Assembly: GCA_019636835.1 (NCBI GenBank)
Contig: JAHBWU010000009.1
Span: 1-64,000, forward strand
From: Nitrospira sp.
Lineage (GTDB): Bacteria; Nitrospirota; Nitrospiria; Nitrospirales; Nitrospiraceae
Direction: 5' to 3'
DNA: 64,000 nt
Part shown: positions 8,284 through 17,390 of the stretch, piece after piece
Position numbering within the stretch: position 1 is the stretch's first letter
Layout of the letters: every line of letters begins with the position of its first letter
Program-made: the position numbers and the translations under genes
The notes under the pieces: generated by a model
Told to the model about the DNA's origin: nothing
What the model saw: only the letters and a program-made list of their open reading frames with translations
Database searches by the model: none

Positions 8284-8530
8284 TGGCCACCTCCTTGGGA
8301 TCCTCGACACATTCAAGCAACTCCATTTCATTCATGACTTTTTCGATCCGCGCCTTGATGTCCATCCGTTCCATTTCCCATTTACGATTCGTATCATCCT
8401 GCGCAGCCAACCGATGGCGAGCCGTCTTGAGCTCCTCCTCCAATAGTGCATTCTTTCGTTTGAGTTCTTGAACGAGCTTCACCAAGTCACGAATTCGAGT
8501 TTCCAATGCATCAAGCCGATCCAACGACAT
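8276..8530 (-). CDS. ZapB-like coiled-coil protein
   Basis: Short, almost entirely coiled-coil protein of 84 residues (heptads from LDALETRIRDLVKLVQELK through the middle). Its position immediately upstream of and overlapping zapA suggests a cell-division partner comparable to ZapB or to the coiled-coil genes commonly found before zapA. ATG 8530 is preferred over 8536 because AGAGGA sits 6 bases before it. Sequence similarity alone cannot prove ZapB identity, as coiled coils are low-information. Confidence 0.7.
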   Translation of the reverse strand: MSLDRLDALETRIRDLVKLVQELKRKNALLEEELKTARHRLAAQDDTNRKWEMERMDIKARIEKVMNEMELLECVEDPKEVAID

Positions 8531-8596
8531 AATCATTCCTCTTCGTTATTGCCCCCTACGGATTGTGGCGCACTATAAAAACTTCACAAAATCTTG

Positions 8597-10882
8597 TCAA
8601 GAAACGGCCTTTTGAACTCCCGCCAGACGCAGGTATTCCTTGTAGCTGCGTAGTACCCGTTTGACGTATTGCCTGGTCTCCTGATACTGGATCAATTCAA
8701 CGAATTCATCCTCGCTCCGTCCCTGATTGGTCGCCGCCCAGGTTCCCACAACCATCGGACCGGCATTGTACGCGGCGATCGTCTGCACCACATTGCCGGC
8801 AAACTGCGTAAATAATTGTTCCACATACCGGGCCCCGATTCGGATATTGATCTCTTGATCGAACAAATCTTCCCGGGATAGAGTTGGAAGACGGTGCTGT
8901 TGAGCCACGGCGTTGGCGGTGGCGGGCATGACTTGCATCAATCCGATCGCCCCGACGCGCGAGACGGCTCTCCAATCATATTGACTTTCTTCCCGAATGA
9001 TCGCTGCAACAAGAAACGGATCAACCCCGTTAGCTCCCGACATTCTTATCGTCGGAATCAAACCGGTTGGATAAGCCACATTCCACAGTCCATCTGCGAC
9101 CGTTCCGCCGGTTCGTTCCAACTTCTCACGGAATCGAGACCGCACCAGACGCAAGGCATGATGATAGGCACCGACCTCGTTCAACATCATCGATAACGCA
9201 CCCAACACCTCGGGGTCACGACTATACCGATCTGTCAATGCTCCGAGCTCTCTGGCGGCATCCTGCTCGAGACCGAGTGTCCTGAGTTCCACCGCCCGCC
9301 GGTATGCCGCTTGTAGCTCGATCTGCATCCGGCTGCTTGTTTGATTATCCTGAACTGACATCTGAGTCATCTCGGAGGCAGGCTGAGAGGACGAAGCAGC
9401 GACGACGGAACCTTCCCGTTTCGTCTGCCCGGAAATCGACACGTCTGTGTGTTCGCGCGCCAACTGGCAGTAGTAGGTGTACGGAAAGCGCTGGCAGAGC
9501 AATGCAAACGCCTCTTTTGACTTCACATCTTCTACATGGCCATAGGAACGGGCTGTCCAATAGAGTGCCTGGGGCTCAAAGTCGTTGTCCTTCTGGTCGA
9601 CGATCTGCCGCCATACGCCGATCGCCTCACGATAACGAGCCGTTCGGTAGAGCACCCACCCTTCCCGCCATTGTGCTTCCGTTCGCTGAGAAGCCGGTTC
9701 TCCGAATTTGGACACCTGTCGATACCTTGCGATCGCCTCATCGAACCGCGCCTCATCTTCCAGCCAGATCCCGGCAAATAAATTGATCTGCCCTTTCTGC
9801 TCCGGAGTCATCGTTCGCTTCGAGAGTGTCCGGCAGAGGTCCAATAACTTCTCCCCCAGTCCCAGCCTAAGATAGACCCTTCCCAGCCATACACTCGCTT
9901 CATCCGCCCGAGGTCCTGGCTCAATTGTCAGCGCATGAAAGGTGTCGCGTGCCTGATCGTAAATCTTCAACCGAACTTGGGCGATTCCCAATTTGAGTTT
10001 GGCATCACCGCGCTGTGGAGAAGATAGATCTTGCGCCAAAAACTTTTTCAACTCCTCGATTGCCTCCGCGTGAAGCGACTGTCCCAAGAAAGCCTGAGCA
10101 CGCTCATAATGCATGTCAGGCGCCGCTGTCCACGGCCCCCCCCCCACATTGCCCCTAAGAAGAGCCTCCGCTTCCTTGGCCTCTTTTGTCTGGGGAAACT
10201 TCATCCAAAGCTGCTTCAGCGTTTCTCGTCCTTCCGTCAATTGATTCTCTCGAAGATAACAAGATGCCAACCGTAACCATGCCTGAGAGATCTGCGGGTT
10301 CTTATCATTGACATTGACGGCCTTGACGAACCAGGACACGGCCTCGGGACAACTGGACGCCTGATACCACGCTTCCCCGGCACGGAGCGCCACTTGATTG
10401 AGCAGATTGGAATCGGGAACCGCTTGCGGCACTCCCTCAAACATGCCGGCCGCCTCCTTGGCATCCCCTGAGCGCAGTAAAGCCTCTCCGATCCAGAATC
10501 GAATATAATCGTCGAGGACGAGAAAGTCCCGCTGGGCTGCTCGAAGATATGGCAGAGCGCCGGTAGGATTCCGATCAAGCAAGATCACCCCGGATAGTAA
10601 CCCCGCACGTTTAGCCCACAGCGTGGCGGGAAATTCCTCCATGACCTTTCGGAGACGTTCCAGCTTGAGCGCCACCACTTGATCTTTCGTCAAAGCCTGC
10701 CCCAGGCGCTCCTTCGGCCAGGCCGCCGCCACAAAACAATCCTCCGCAGTCGTACAACCATTGGCCGTCGATTGTTCGGGCGTTTCAGCTTGCGCCGTAT
10801 ATCCGTCGCTTGAGAGAAAACATCCGAGCACGAGCGTCAGCACGCAACCACCGATGGAACGGTATTTGTTATAGGTTTTCAT
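8597..10882 (-). CDS. Slt-type lytic murein transglycosylase with TPR region
   Basis: Periplasmic enzyme cleaving the glycan strands of peptidoglycan. The 761-residue protein has an N-terminal export signal with a possible lipobox (VLGC), a long helical TPR-like region of about 500 residues, and a C-terminal SLT domain. The SLT domain shows IIREESQYDW with catalytic Glu632, the GAIGLMQVMPATA motif and the AAYNAGP motif. This architecture resembles soluble lytic transglycosylase Slt70, with TPR repeats forming the superhelical ring. It is divergently oriented from rlmN. Confidence 0.9.
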   Translation of the reverse strand: MKTYNKYRSIGGCVLTLVLGCFLSSDGYTAQAETPEQSTANGCTTAEDCFVAAAWPKERLGQALTKDQVVALKLERLRKVMEEFPATLWAKRAGLLSGVILLDRNPTGALPYLRAAQRDFLVLDDYIRFWIGEALLRSGDAKEAAGMFEGVPQAVPDSNLLNQVALRAGEAWYQASSCPEAVSWFVKAVNVNDKNPQISQAWLRLASCYLRENQLTEGRETLKQLWMKFPQTKEAKEAEALLRGNVGGGPWTAAPDMHYERAQAFLGQSLHAEAIEELKKFLAQDLSSPQRGDAKLKLGIAQVRLKIYDQARDTFHALTIEPGPRADEASVWLGRVYLRLGLGEKLLDLCRTLSKRTMTPEQKGQINLFAGIWLEDEARFDEAIARYRQVSKFGEPASQRTEAQWREGWVLYRTARYREAIGVWRQIVDQKDNDFEPQALYWTARSYGHVEDVKSKEAFALLCQRFPYTYYCQLAREHTDVSISGQTKREGSVVAASSSQPASEMTQMSVQDNQTSSRMQIELQAAYRRAVELRTLGLEQDAARELGALTDRYSRDPEVLGALSMMLNEVGAYHHALRLVRSRFREKLERTGGTVADGLWNVAYPTGLIPTIRMSGANGVDPFLVAAIIREESQYDWRAVSRVGAIGLMQVMPATANAVAQQHRLPTLSREDLFDQEINIRIGARYVEQLFTQFAGNVVQTIAAYNAGPMVVGTWAATNQGRSEDEFVELIQYQETRQYVKRVLRSYKEYLRLAGVQKAVS

Positions 10883-11028
10883 GACGGCCTGTAGACACTC
10901 GTCCGCGTTTATTCGCGTTTATTATATACGGAGCTGTCCGCAATGGAAGAAGTTTCAGGACCCGATGACGGGACATGGCCGTATGCGGCATGAGTTCCGC
11001 TATGGTAGGCTTCTAGTTTGAGGATGAT

Positions 11029-12126
11029 ATGGTCGACTTGCCAATGACCCCTTCCGGCACCATGACAACACTCTTGAGTCTCACCGAACCACAAATGGTG
11101 AAGTTTGTCCGCGCGCAACACTGGCCGAGCTATCGTGCAAAGCAAATCATGCGCTGGATCTATCAACGACGGCTTCGAACGATCACCGACATGACCGATC
11201 TCTCAATGCACGATCGCATGACGCTGTCTCAATCAGCCTCCATTGGTCGTTCGGCTCATGTTACCGTCCTCCGGTCCCAGGACGGAACGCGAAAATTGCT
11301 GTTGACCCTCGACGACGGCATGTCGATTGAAGCCGTACTGATCCCGGATGAGGATCGGCTGACGCTGTGCGTCTCGACTCAGATCGGTTGTATGTTGGAT
11401 TGCGGTTTCTGCCTGACCGGACAAATGGGACTTAAACGCAATCTCAAGCTTCATGAAATCATCGATCAAATCCTAACCGCGCAAGACCTCCTGCGCTCCG
11501 ATGAACACATTACAAATCTCGTATTCATGGGGATGGGAGAACCCCTGGCCAATTTAGACGGTCTCAAGGCCGCCGTGACGGCTTTGACCAACAAATCGTG
11601 GGGTCTTGGGTGGTCGCGTCGACGCGTGACGGTGTCGACGTCGGGGCTGGCGTCCCGTCTCCCGGAAGTCGCAGCGCTTGGCGTGAACCTCGCCATCTCG
11701 CTTAATGCCACCACTGAAGAACAACGGCGAGAGCTGATGCCTGCCGCCAGCGAAATCGCTTCACTGAGATCACTCCTGACCGCCTGTCGTCGCTACCCGC
11801 TCACTTCTCACCAACGGCTGACCTTCGAATATGTATTGCTCGCCGCGGTAAACGATCATACGGCTGATGCCCGCCGACTGGTACAATTGCTGAGAGGCAT
11901 GCGGTGCAAGGTCAATTTGATTCCCTTCAATGAATTTCCAGGCAGCCCTTTTCATCGCCCGTCCGAACAGGCGATTCTTCACTTTCAATCCATCCTCCGC
12001 GACGCCGGCCTTGATGCGTTTGTTCGAAAGAGCCGAGGACGGGACGTTCTCGGCGCCTGCGGACAACTTGGAGAACTCCAGCAACCGTCCTCCCTTACCT
12101 TGACACCTATCGAAACTCGTTGCTAG
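11029..12126 (+). CDS. rlmN: Dual-specificity 23S rRNA/tRNA adenine-C2 methyltransferase
   Basis: Radical-SAM methyltransferase that methylates C2 of A2503 in 23S rRNA and A37 in some tRNAs. The [4Fe-4S] ligands are Cys121, Cys125 and Cys128 in GCMLDCGFC, the SAM-region motif VFMGMGEPL is present, and the methyl-carrying C-terminal cysteine is Cys344 in GACGQLG. Length 365 is typical. GAGGA lies 4 bases before ATG 11029; later Mets at 11044 and 11062 are possible alternatives. The next gene begins 5 bases after its stop. Confidence 0.96.
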   Translation: MVDLPMTPSGTMTTLLSLTEPQMVKFVRAQHWPSYRAKQIMRWIYQRRLRTITDMTDLSMHDRMTLSQSASIGRSAHVTVLRSQDGTRKLLLTLDDGMSIEAVLIPDEDRLTLCVSTQIGCMLDCGFCLTGQMGLKRNLKLHEIIDQILTAQDLLRSDEHITNLVFMGMGEPLANLDGLKAAVTALTNKSWGLGWSRRRVTVSTSGLASRLPEVAALGVNLAISLNATTEEQRRELMPAASEIASLRSLLTACRRYPLTSHQRLTFEYVLLAAVNDHTADARRLVQLLRGMRCKVNLIPFNEFPGSPFHRPSEQAILHFQSILRDAGLDAFVRKSRGRDVLGACGQLGELQQPSSLTLTPIETRC

Positions 12127-12130
12127 CATC

Positions 12131-13528
12131 ATGAATTCTACTTTCAGCATGATCATGCGGACTATTCAGTTTCATTGGCACAACCACCTCTTAGCGGCAC
12201 TTCTCGTCTTCGGCTCGACCTCGATCTCGCTCGGAGCGGACCCGAGCGAGTACATCCTCTCAAACGGTATGAAAGTGCTGCTGGTCGAGGTTCCCAAAGC
12301 TCCGGTGGCCACGGTGCAAGTGTGGTACAAAGTCGGTTCTCGAAACGAGGTCATGGGACGGGCCGGACTCTCACACATGCTTGAACACATGATGTTCAAA
12401 GGCACGGCTAGATATCCTAAGGGCTCATTTTCCCGAATCGTCAGAAAAAACGGCGGAGTCGACAACGCGTTTACCGGACAAGACTTTACCGCCTATTTTG
12501 AGAATGTGGCGGCGGATCGTGTCGGACTGGTTCTCGAATTGGAGGCCGATCGAATGCAGGGCCTCATTCTCGATCACAGCGAATTTCAGACCGAGCGCGA
12601 CGTCGTAAAAGAAGAACGCCGCCTTAGGTCCGAGGATGATCCGCAGGGCGCGCTGGTTGAAGCGTTGTTTGCCCACACCTTCCTCAGCCATCCCTACCAT
12701 TGGCCCGTCATCGGATGGTTTGCCGATCTCGACGCAATGTCTCTCGAAGACTTACAACGCCACTACGACACCTTTTACTCTCCCAACAATGCGACCCTCG
12801 TGGTCGTGGGCGATATCAAAGCCGAATCTCTACTTCCGACGATCAAACGTCTGTTTGAACCGATCCCTAGAGGTCCCTCACCCAAGCAAATACTTCCACC
12901 GGAACCGGAACAGCGAGGCGAACGCCGTTTTCTGCTGAAGCGCGAAGCACAGGTACCGTTTGTCATGATGGGGTTTCGCGTACCCAACTACTCAAACGAG
13001 GACTCGTATGCTCTCGACATCCTCGAATCGATCCTGTCTCACGGCAAAAGTTCCCGCCTCTACCAGAGCTTGGTCTATGACCAGAAGAATTCGTTGGCCG
13101 TCGGCGCCGAGTACAGTGTGCTGCAAACGGATCCCGGCCTGTTTTATTTCTACTCATTGGTGAATCCCAGCGCGAAAGTCGAAGGGGTCGAAGAAGCCAT
13201 TCAACGTGAGATCGTGCGGCTCCAGAATGAACCGCCGTCCGAGCAGGAGCTTCAGCGGGCCAAGAACCAAGTTGAGGCGGCCCGCGTCTTCGAGCAAGAT
13301 TCGAATTTTCGCCATGCCATGTTGATGGGGCAGGCGGAATCCGTCGGCGCCGGCTGGCGGCGGATCGACCAATTCGTGGAACGTATCCGTGCGGTGACGG
13401 CAAAGGACATCCAGCGTGTTGCGAAGCAATATCTCATCCCAGACAATCGGACCGTCGGGATTCTCATTCCTTTGCCCTCTCCTCCCCCAGACTCAGCCCC
13501 CACAGCCGCCCATGAGGGAAAGTCATAA
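12131..13528 (+). CDS. M16 family zinc metallopeptidase, catalytically intact
   Basis: Secreted or periplasmic insulinase/mitochondrial-processing-peptidase-type protease of 465 residues. An N-terminal signal-type hydrophobic segment is followed by the M16 core with the inverted zinc motif HMLEH (His82, Glu85, His86) and a downstream Glu-rich helix (VVKEERRLRSED) supplying the third ligand. A second M16 domain follows (VPFVMMGFRVP onwards). It is paired with an M16 gene lacking the zinc motif, the usual arrangement of a heterodimeric two-gene protease. Confidence 0.93.
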   Translation: MNSTFSMIMRTIQFHWHNHLLAALLVFGSTSISLGADPSEYILSNGMKVLLVEVPKAPVATVQVWYKVGSRNEVMGRAGLSHMLEHMMFKGTARYPKGSFSRIVRKNGGVDNAFTGQDFTAYFENVAADRVGLVLELEADRMQGLILDHSEFQTERDVVKEERRLRSEDDPQGALVEALFAHTFLSHPYHWPVIGWFADLDAMSLEDLQRHYDTFYSPNNATLVVVGDIKAESLLPTIKRLFEPIPRGPSPKQILPPEPEQRGERRFLLKREAQVPFVMMGFRVPNYSNEDSYALDILESILSHGKSSRLYQSLVYDQKNSLAVGAEYSVLQTDPGLFYFYSLVNPSAKVEGVEEAIQREIVRLQNEPPSEQELQRAKNQVEAARVFEQDSNFRHAMLMGQAESVGAGWRRIDQFVERIRAVTAKDIQRVAKQYLIPDNRTVGILIPLPSPPPDSAPTAAHEGKS

Positions 13529-13535
13529 AAGAACC

Positions 13536-14924
13536 ATGATGACCGAGCCGAGAGACCAGAGGCGTCATTCTCACCCCCCTCAATCCGTTCGACGGTGGTC
13601 GGTCACCAGCATGGTAGCGCTGGTCCTGTGTGGGGTGTTCGTCGCGGGGCCGGGCGATGCCGCGGACATTTCACCTATCAGATTCACCACCCCGAATGGG
13701 ATGACCGTTCTCGTGCTGGAACAACACTTCCTCCCCATCGTTGAAATCCATGCCCTCATCAAGACCGGCTCAGCGCAGGATCCTCAGGAAAAGGCCGGTC
13801 TGGCGAACTTAGTCGCTGGTCTCCTCGATGAAGGCACCACAACCAGATCTTCCAAACAACTGGCCGAGCAGATCGACTTTGTCGGAGGTTCATTGGGAGT
13901 CCAGGCGGGCGAAGATTTCACGACCGCGTCGGCACGCACACTGAAGAAAGACATCGATATCGGGTTCACTCTCCTCGCCGATATTCTTCAGCGCCCCGCT
14001 TTTCCCAAGCAAGAGTTCGAACGAGTCCGATCGCAAATCCTAGGGGAAATTGCCAGCGATAATGACGATCCTGGGCACGTCGCGATGAAGGCTTTCAATC
14101 AGTTGGTTTTCCAGAATCATCCCTATCGTTGGCCGGTGAACGGGACAGAGGAAACGTTGGGCAAGATCACCTTGGCGGATGTCCAGAACTTCTACGCCAA
14201 AGAGTATCTTCCCAGTCAAGTCATCCTCACCATCGTCGGTGACATCACGGTGGAACAAGCGACGACGCTCGTCCAGACCCATTTCGGATCCTGGAAGAAA
14301 GGGGTGATGCAACCGAGAACGGCTAAGAAGCCGATTGCCGTCGACAAAAAGATCGTGCAGTTCATTGAAAAGGATCTCACACAATCGACCATTGTGATAG
14401 GTCATGCCGGAATCAGTCGGACCAACCCGGATTTTTACGCCGTCACCGTCATGAATCATGTGTTAGGGGCCGGGGGATTTTCGTCGCGACTCATGGATAC
14501 CATTCGAGACAAGCAGGGGCTTGCCTACGGCATTACCAGCCATTACGACGCCCGATCGATGCCGGGTTCTTTTTGGATCAACCTCCAGACTCGCACCGAT
14601 GCCACCAATCAGGCCATCAACAGCATCTTGGCTGAAATGAAAACGATTCGAGAGGCCCCGGTCAGCGATCACGAATTGGCCGATGCCAAAGCATTTTTGA
14701 TGGGCAGCTTTCCCTTACGGCTGGATTCTACGGCGAAGCTGGCGCAAGTTTTGGCGCAAGTGGAGTTCTTTGGGTTGGGGTTCGACTATTTTAGTCAGTA
14801 TCCAAAATGGATTGAACGGGTGACGAAAGAAGATGTGCAGCGCGTGGCCAAACAGTACCTGGACCCTCAGCGCTACGCGCTCGTCGTGGTCGGCAATATC
14901 GCGAAGGCGAAAGTTCGTCACTAG
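13536..14924 (+). CDS. M16 family peptidase-like partner, zinc motif lost
   Basis: Companion of the preceding peptidase, about 462 residues from ATG 13536. A signal peptide (MVALVLCGVFVAGPGDA) precedes two M16 folds. Where the partner has HMLEH this protein reads NLVAGLLDEG, so it cannot bind the catalytic zinc. The rest of the fold is kept (EFERVRSQILGEIASDNDDP; GAGGFSSRLMDTIRDKQGLAYG). Such inactive subunits usually help bind substrate. The frame is open back to 13416, overlapping the first gene; ATG 13512 is another possible start. Confidence 0.9.
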   Translation: MMTEPRDQRRHSHPPQSVRRWSVTSMVALVLCGVFVAGPGDAADISPIRFTTPNGMTVLVLEQHFLPIVEIHALIKTGSAQDPQEKAGLANLVAGLLDEGTTTRSSKQLAEQIDFVGGSLGVQAGEDFTTASARTLKKDIDIGFTLLADILQRPAFPKQEFERVRSQILGEIASDNDDPGHVAMKAFNQLVFQNHPYRWPVNGTEETLGKITLADVQNFYAKEYLPSQVILTIVGDITVEQATTLVQTHFGSWKKGVMQPRTAKKPIAVDKKIVQFIEKDLTQSTIVIGHAGISRTNPDFYAVTVMNHVLGAGGFSSRLMDTIRDKQGLAYGITSHYDARSMPGSFWINLQTRTDATNQAINSILAEMKTIREAPVSDHELADAKAFLMGSFPLRLDSTAKLAQVLAQVEFFGLGFDYFSQYPKWIERVTKEDVQRVAKQYLDPQRYALVVVGNIAKAKVRH

Positions 14925-14944
14925 GCCCGCGGAAGGGGCTCACT

Positions 14945-15754
14945 ATGCAACCGTCCCTTATCCAACAGAAGCTCGATCGGCTCCGAACTCTCCTGACGGA
15001 GATGGGCTCGGTCGTGGTGGCCTATTCCGGTGGAATCGACAGCACCATCGTTCTGAAGGTCGCACATGACCAGCTGCAGGAGAAGGCGGTCGGCATCACG
15101 GCCATTTCACCGACATTTCCATCTATTGAGTTGGAAGCTGCCGAACGGGTTGCTCAGGAGATCGGTGCCCGCCATGAAACCGTACTGACGGATCAACTGA
15201 CCATTGATGACTTCGTGAAGAATGACGCGAATCGTTGTTTTCATTGTAAGACCGACCTGTACCAACTTCTTGGGAATGTACGGCAATCAAGGGCTGCTGT
15301 GTATGTCGTAGATGGAACCAACCTGGATGATCTGACTGATGACCGTCCCGGCATCAAAGCAGCTCGGGAATGGGGCGTGCGCAGCCCGCTCGTGGAGGCA
15401 GAACTGTCGAAAGCCGATATCCGCATTCTTGCCAAGGAGCTTGGGCTTTCGAATTGGGACAAGCCGGCGGCTGCCTGTCTTTCGTCAAGAATCCCGCGTG
15501 GGATCCCGATTACGCTGGATAAACTAAGCCGGGTTGAAGAGGCAGAAGCCATACTCCACCGTGAAGGATTCCGTCATTTTCGAGTGCGAAATCATGGTGA
15601 GATCGCGCGGATTGAATTGGCACAGGACGAACTCCCTCGACTCATGGAGTCAAATCGTTGTACAGAGATCAGCGCGAGACTGAAAGCACTGGGGTTCAAA
15701 TTCGTGACGGTGGATTTGGAAGGATATCGGCCGGGTGGAGTCACCCTGAGCTGA
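14945..15754 (+). CDS. larE: ATP-dependent sacrificial sulfur transferase LarE
   Basis: PP-loop ATPase of 269 residues. In Lactobacillus, LarE adenylates the carboxylates of a nicotinic-acid-derived dinucleotide and donates its own cysteine sulfur, to build the nickel-pincer cofactor of lactate racemase. The PP-loop SGGIDST is at residues 28-34, NRCFHCKTDLY near 97-105, and the candidate sacrificial Cys178 in ACLSSRIPRG. Neither larB nor larC is in the window, so the final cofactor use here is unknown. The gene converges on atpF. Confidence 0.88.
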   Translation: MQPSLIQQKLDRLRTLLTEMGSVVVAYSGGIDSTIVLKVAHDQLQEKAVGITAISPTFPSIELEAAERVAQEIGARHETVLTDQLTIDDFVKNDANRCFHCKTDLYQLLGNVRQSRAAVYVVDGTNLDDLTDDRPGIKAAREWGVRSPLVEAELSKADIRILAKELGLSNWDKPAAACLSSRIPRGIPITLDKLSRVEEAEAILHREGFRHFRVRNHGEIARIELAQDELPRLMESNRCTEISARLKALGFKFVTVDLEGYRPGGVTLS

Positions 15755-15762
15755 CTCCACCC
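15733..15762. terminator. Perfect 11-bp hairpin between convergent larE and atpF
   Basis: GGGTGGAGTCA (15733-15743) pairs perfectly with TGACTCCACCC (15752-15762) around an 8-base loop, spanning the larE stop codon. No T-run follows on either strand, so it is a stem-loop that may stall or protect transcripts rather than a textbook intrinsic terminator. Its position between convergent genes supports a bidirectional 3'-end role. Confidence 0.4.
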
Positions 15763-15780
15763 ACAGATCACGACACCACG

Positions 15781-16287
15781 TCAGCGTGGATGTGATTTCG
15801 AAAGAGCGTCAAGCGCTTCGTCTGCGAATCTTCGCTGATCGGATTCCGTTAAGCTCCTCTGCACCACTTTTTCCGCCACCATAAGAGCGAGTTCAGTCGT
15901 CTGGGTTCGAATATCTTGTAATGCTTTACGACGCTCTTGCTCGATTTCGCGCGTCGCATCACCCTTGATACGTTCCGCCTCCGCGGTCAACCGTTGTTCG
16001 TTTTCATCGAGCAAGCGTTGAGCGCGTTCTTTTGCCGCTGCCAGAATGGCCTCGGCTTCCTTCCCTGCCGCATTGAGTTTGGCTTCATATTCTTTGAGTC
16101 GTCGCTCGGCCTCGGACCGGTGCTGCTCGGCCTGATCGAGGCTGTCTTTAATTTTCTTTTCACGCTCTTCCAAGGCGCTCAAGATGCCGGGGAATGCATA
16201 CTTGTAGAGCACGAACAAGAGAATCCCGAACGAGATGACCTCCCAGAAAATCAATGAAGAAAAAAAATCAGATTCAAACTGTGGCAT
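15781..16287 (-). CDS. atpF: F0F1 ATP synthase subunit b
   Basis: Peripheral stalk subunit of 168 residues. One N-terminal membrane helix (SLIFWEVISFGILLFVLYKY) is followed by a long charged coiled coil rich in Ala, Glu and Arg, and a C-terminal part that would contact subunit delta. It is the last gene of the atpZ-B-E-F run; the F1 genes atpH, A, G, D and C are not present in the window. It is separated from atpE by an AACG-rich repetitive spacer. Confidence 0.94.
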   Translation of the reverse strand: MPQFESDFFSSLIFWEVISFGILLFVLYKYAFPGILSALEEREKKIKDSLDQAEQHRSEAERRLKEYEAKLNAAGKEAEAILAAAKERAQRLLDENEQRLTAEAERIKGDATREIEQERRKALQDIRTQTTELALMVAEKVVQRSLTESDQRRFADEALDALSKSHPR

Positions 16288-16292
16288 ATGCG

Positions 16293-16366
16293 TTTCGCGA
16301 AACGTTAAACGTGAATCGTTAAACGAGAACGACCTCTCGATGAACGGTTAACGAATAACGAGTAAC
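16293..16366. repeat. AACG-rich short-repeat spacer inside the atp operon
   Basis: The spacer between atpE and atpF is built from near-repeats of the units cgttaaacg and gttaacga/aataacga, in plus-strand reading. Such low-complexity AACG tracts are unlike the surrounding coding DNA. Function is unknown; it could be a slippage-generated or REP-derived tract. Confidence 0.5.
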
Positions 16367-16371
16367 GCTCC

Positions 16372-16602
16372 TTATTTTCGGAAGCCCATGATGATGAAGG
16401 CGATGACCAAACCATACAGCGCAATGGCTTCTACCAGCGCGAACCCGATCCACATATACTTCGTGACGCGAGCTTCTGCTTCAGGCTGGCGTGCCACTAC
16501 TTCGATCATCTTCCCGAAGATGTATCCGATCCCCACACCGGCCCCGGCAAATCCTGCCGCGGCACATCCCATACCGATCAACCCTGCTGCTGCTGAATCC
16601 AT
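16372..16602 (-). CDS. atpE: F0F1 ATP synthase subunit c
   Basis: Proteolipid ring subunit of 76 residues with two membrane helices and the polar loop ARQPEAEA. The second helix carries the ion-binding carboxylate in FALVEAIALYGL. The first helix has the glycine-rich packing motif GAGVGIGYIFG. The Gln and Ser/Thr expected of Na+-type rings are not evident, so proton coupling is more likely. It lies 36 bases downstream of atpB in the same direction. Confidence 0.96.
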   Translation of the reverse strand: MDSAAAGLIGMGCAAAGFAGAGVGIGYIFGKMIEVVARQPEAEARVTKYMWIGFALVEAIALYGLVIAFIIMGFRK

Positions 16603-16638
16603 TATGGCTTACTCCTCCCTTGGCTAAACCCGCATGCG

Positions 16639-17388
16639 CTAATGCGCGTGCTCCTCATGGCCGTGTAAATGAAACGCGTCTCCCAAGTAGACGCACGTCA
16701 AGATTGTAAAAATATAGGCTTGAATGAACGCGATACCAAACTCCAGTCCGTATATCGCCACCGTAAACACAAAAGGCAACCACCCGATCAACAATCCGCC
16801 CCCGATCGTAAGGCTAAACAGAACCGCAAGCATCACATGGCCTGCCGTCATATTCGCAAAGAGCCGAACAGCCAGTGAAATGGGCCGGGCCAACTGACTG
16901 ATGATCTCGATCGGGATCATCAACGGCAACAGCCATCCGGGCGTACCAGGTGGAACTAGTATTCCCAGAAACTTTGCTCCATGTAACCAGAACCCGACGA
17001 CCAAGCTAAGCCCGTACACCAGGCAAGAGAAGACGGCGGTCACGATAATCTGACTCGTGACCGTGTAGGTGCCGGGGATCAACCCGATATAGTTCGAGAA
17101 AAGAATAAACACAAACAGGGTGGCGATGAGCGGGAAAAATCGCATGCCGTCTTTCCCCATCGTATCCATGATCATGTTGCGAATGAAATCCACCATCATC
17201 TCCGCCAAGCTTTGCAACTTGCCTGGCACTAACTTGCGCGACGATCCTGCCATCACCATGATCACCGACGCGAGCGCCACCACGATCCACATGAAGACAA
17301 CGGCTTTATTGATGGAAACATCCAATCCACCGACCGAAATGGGGATCCAGCTATGAAGTTCGAACTGATGGAGCGGACTTTCTTCCAT
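16639..17388 (-). CDS. atpB: F0F1 ATP synthase subunit a
   Basis: Membrane subunit forming the proton half-channels against the c ring, 249 residues, with 5-6 membrane helices. The conserved helix with the essential arginine is visible as SQLARPISLAVRLFANMTAGH. A second conserved stretch, GLEFGIAFIQAYIFTILTCVYL, is near the C-terminus. A His-rich tail (HLHGHEEHAH) ends the protein. It lies 2 bases after the atpZ stop, consistent with a single transcript. Confidence 0.96.
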   Translation of the reverse strand: MEESPLHQFELHSWIPISVGGLDVSINKAVVFMWIVVALASVIMVMAGSSRKLVPGKLQSLAEMMVDFIRNMIMDTMGKDGMRFFPLIATLFVFILFSNYIGLIPGTYTVTSQIIVTAVFSCLVYGLSLVVGFWLHGAKFLGILVPPGTPGWLLPLMIPIEIISQLARPISLAVRLFANMTAGHVMLAVLFSLTIGGGLLIGWLPFVFTVAIYGLEFGIAFIQAYIFTILTCVYLGDAFHLHGHEEHAH

Positions 17389-17390
17389 GG

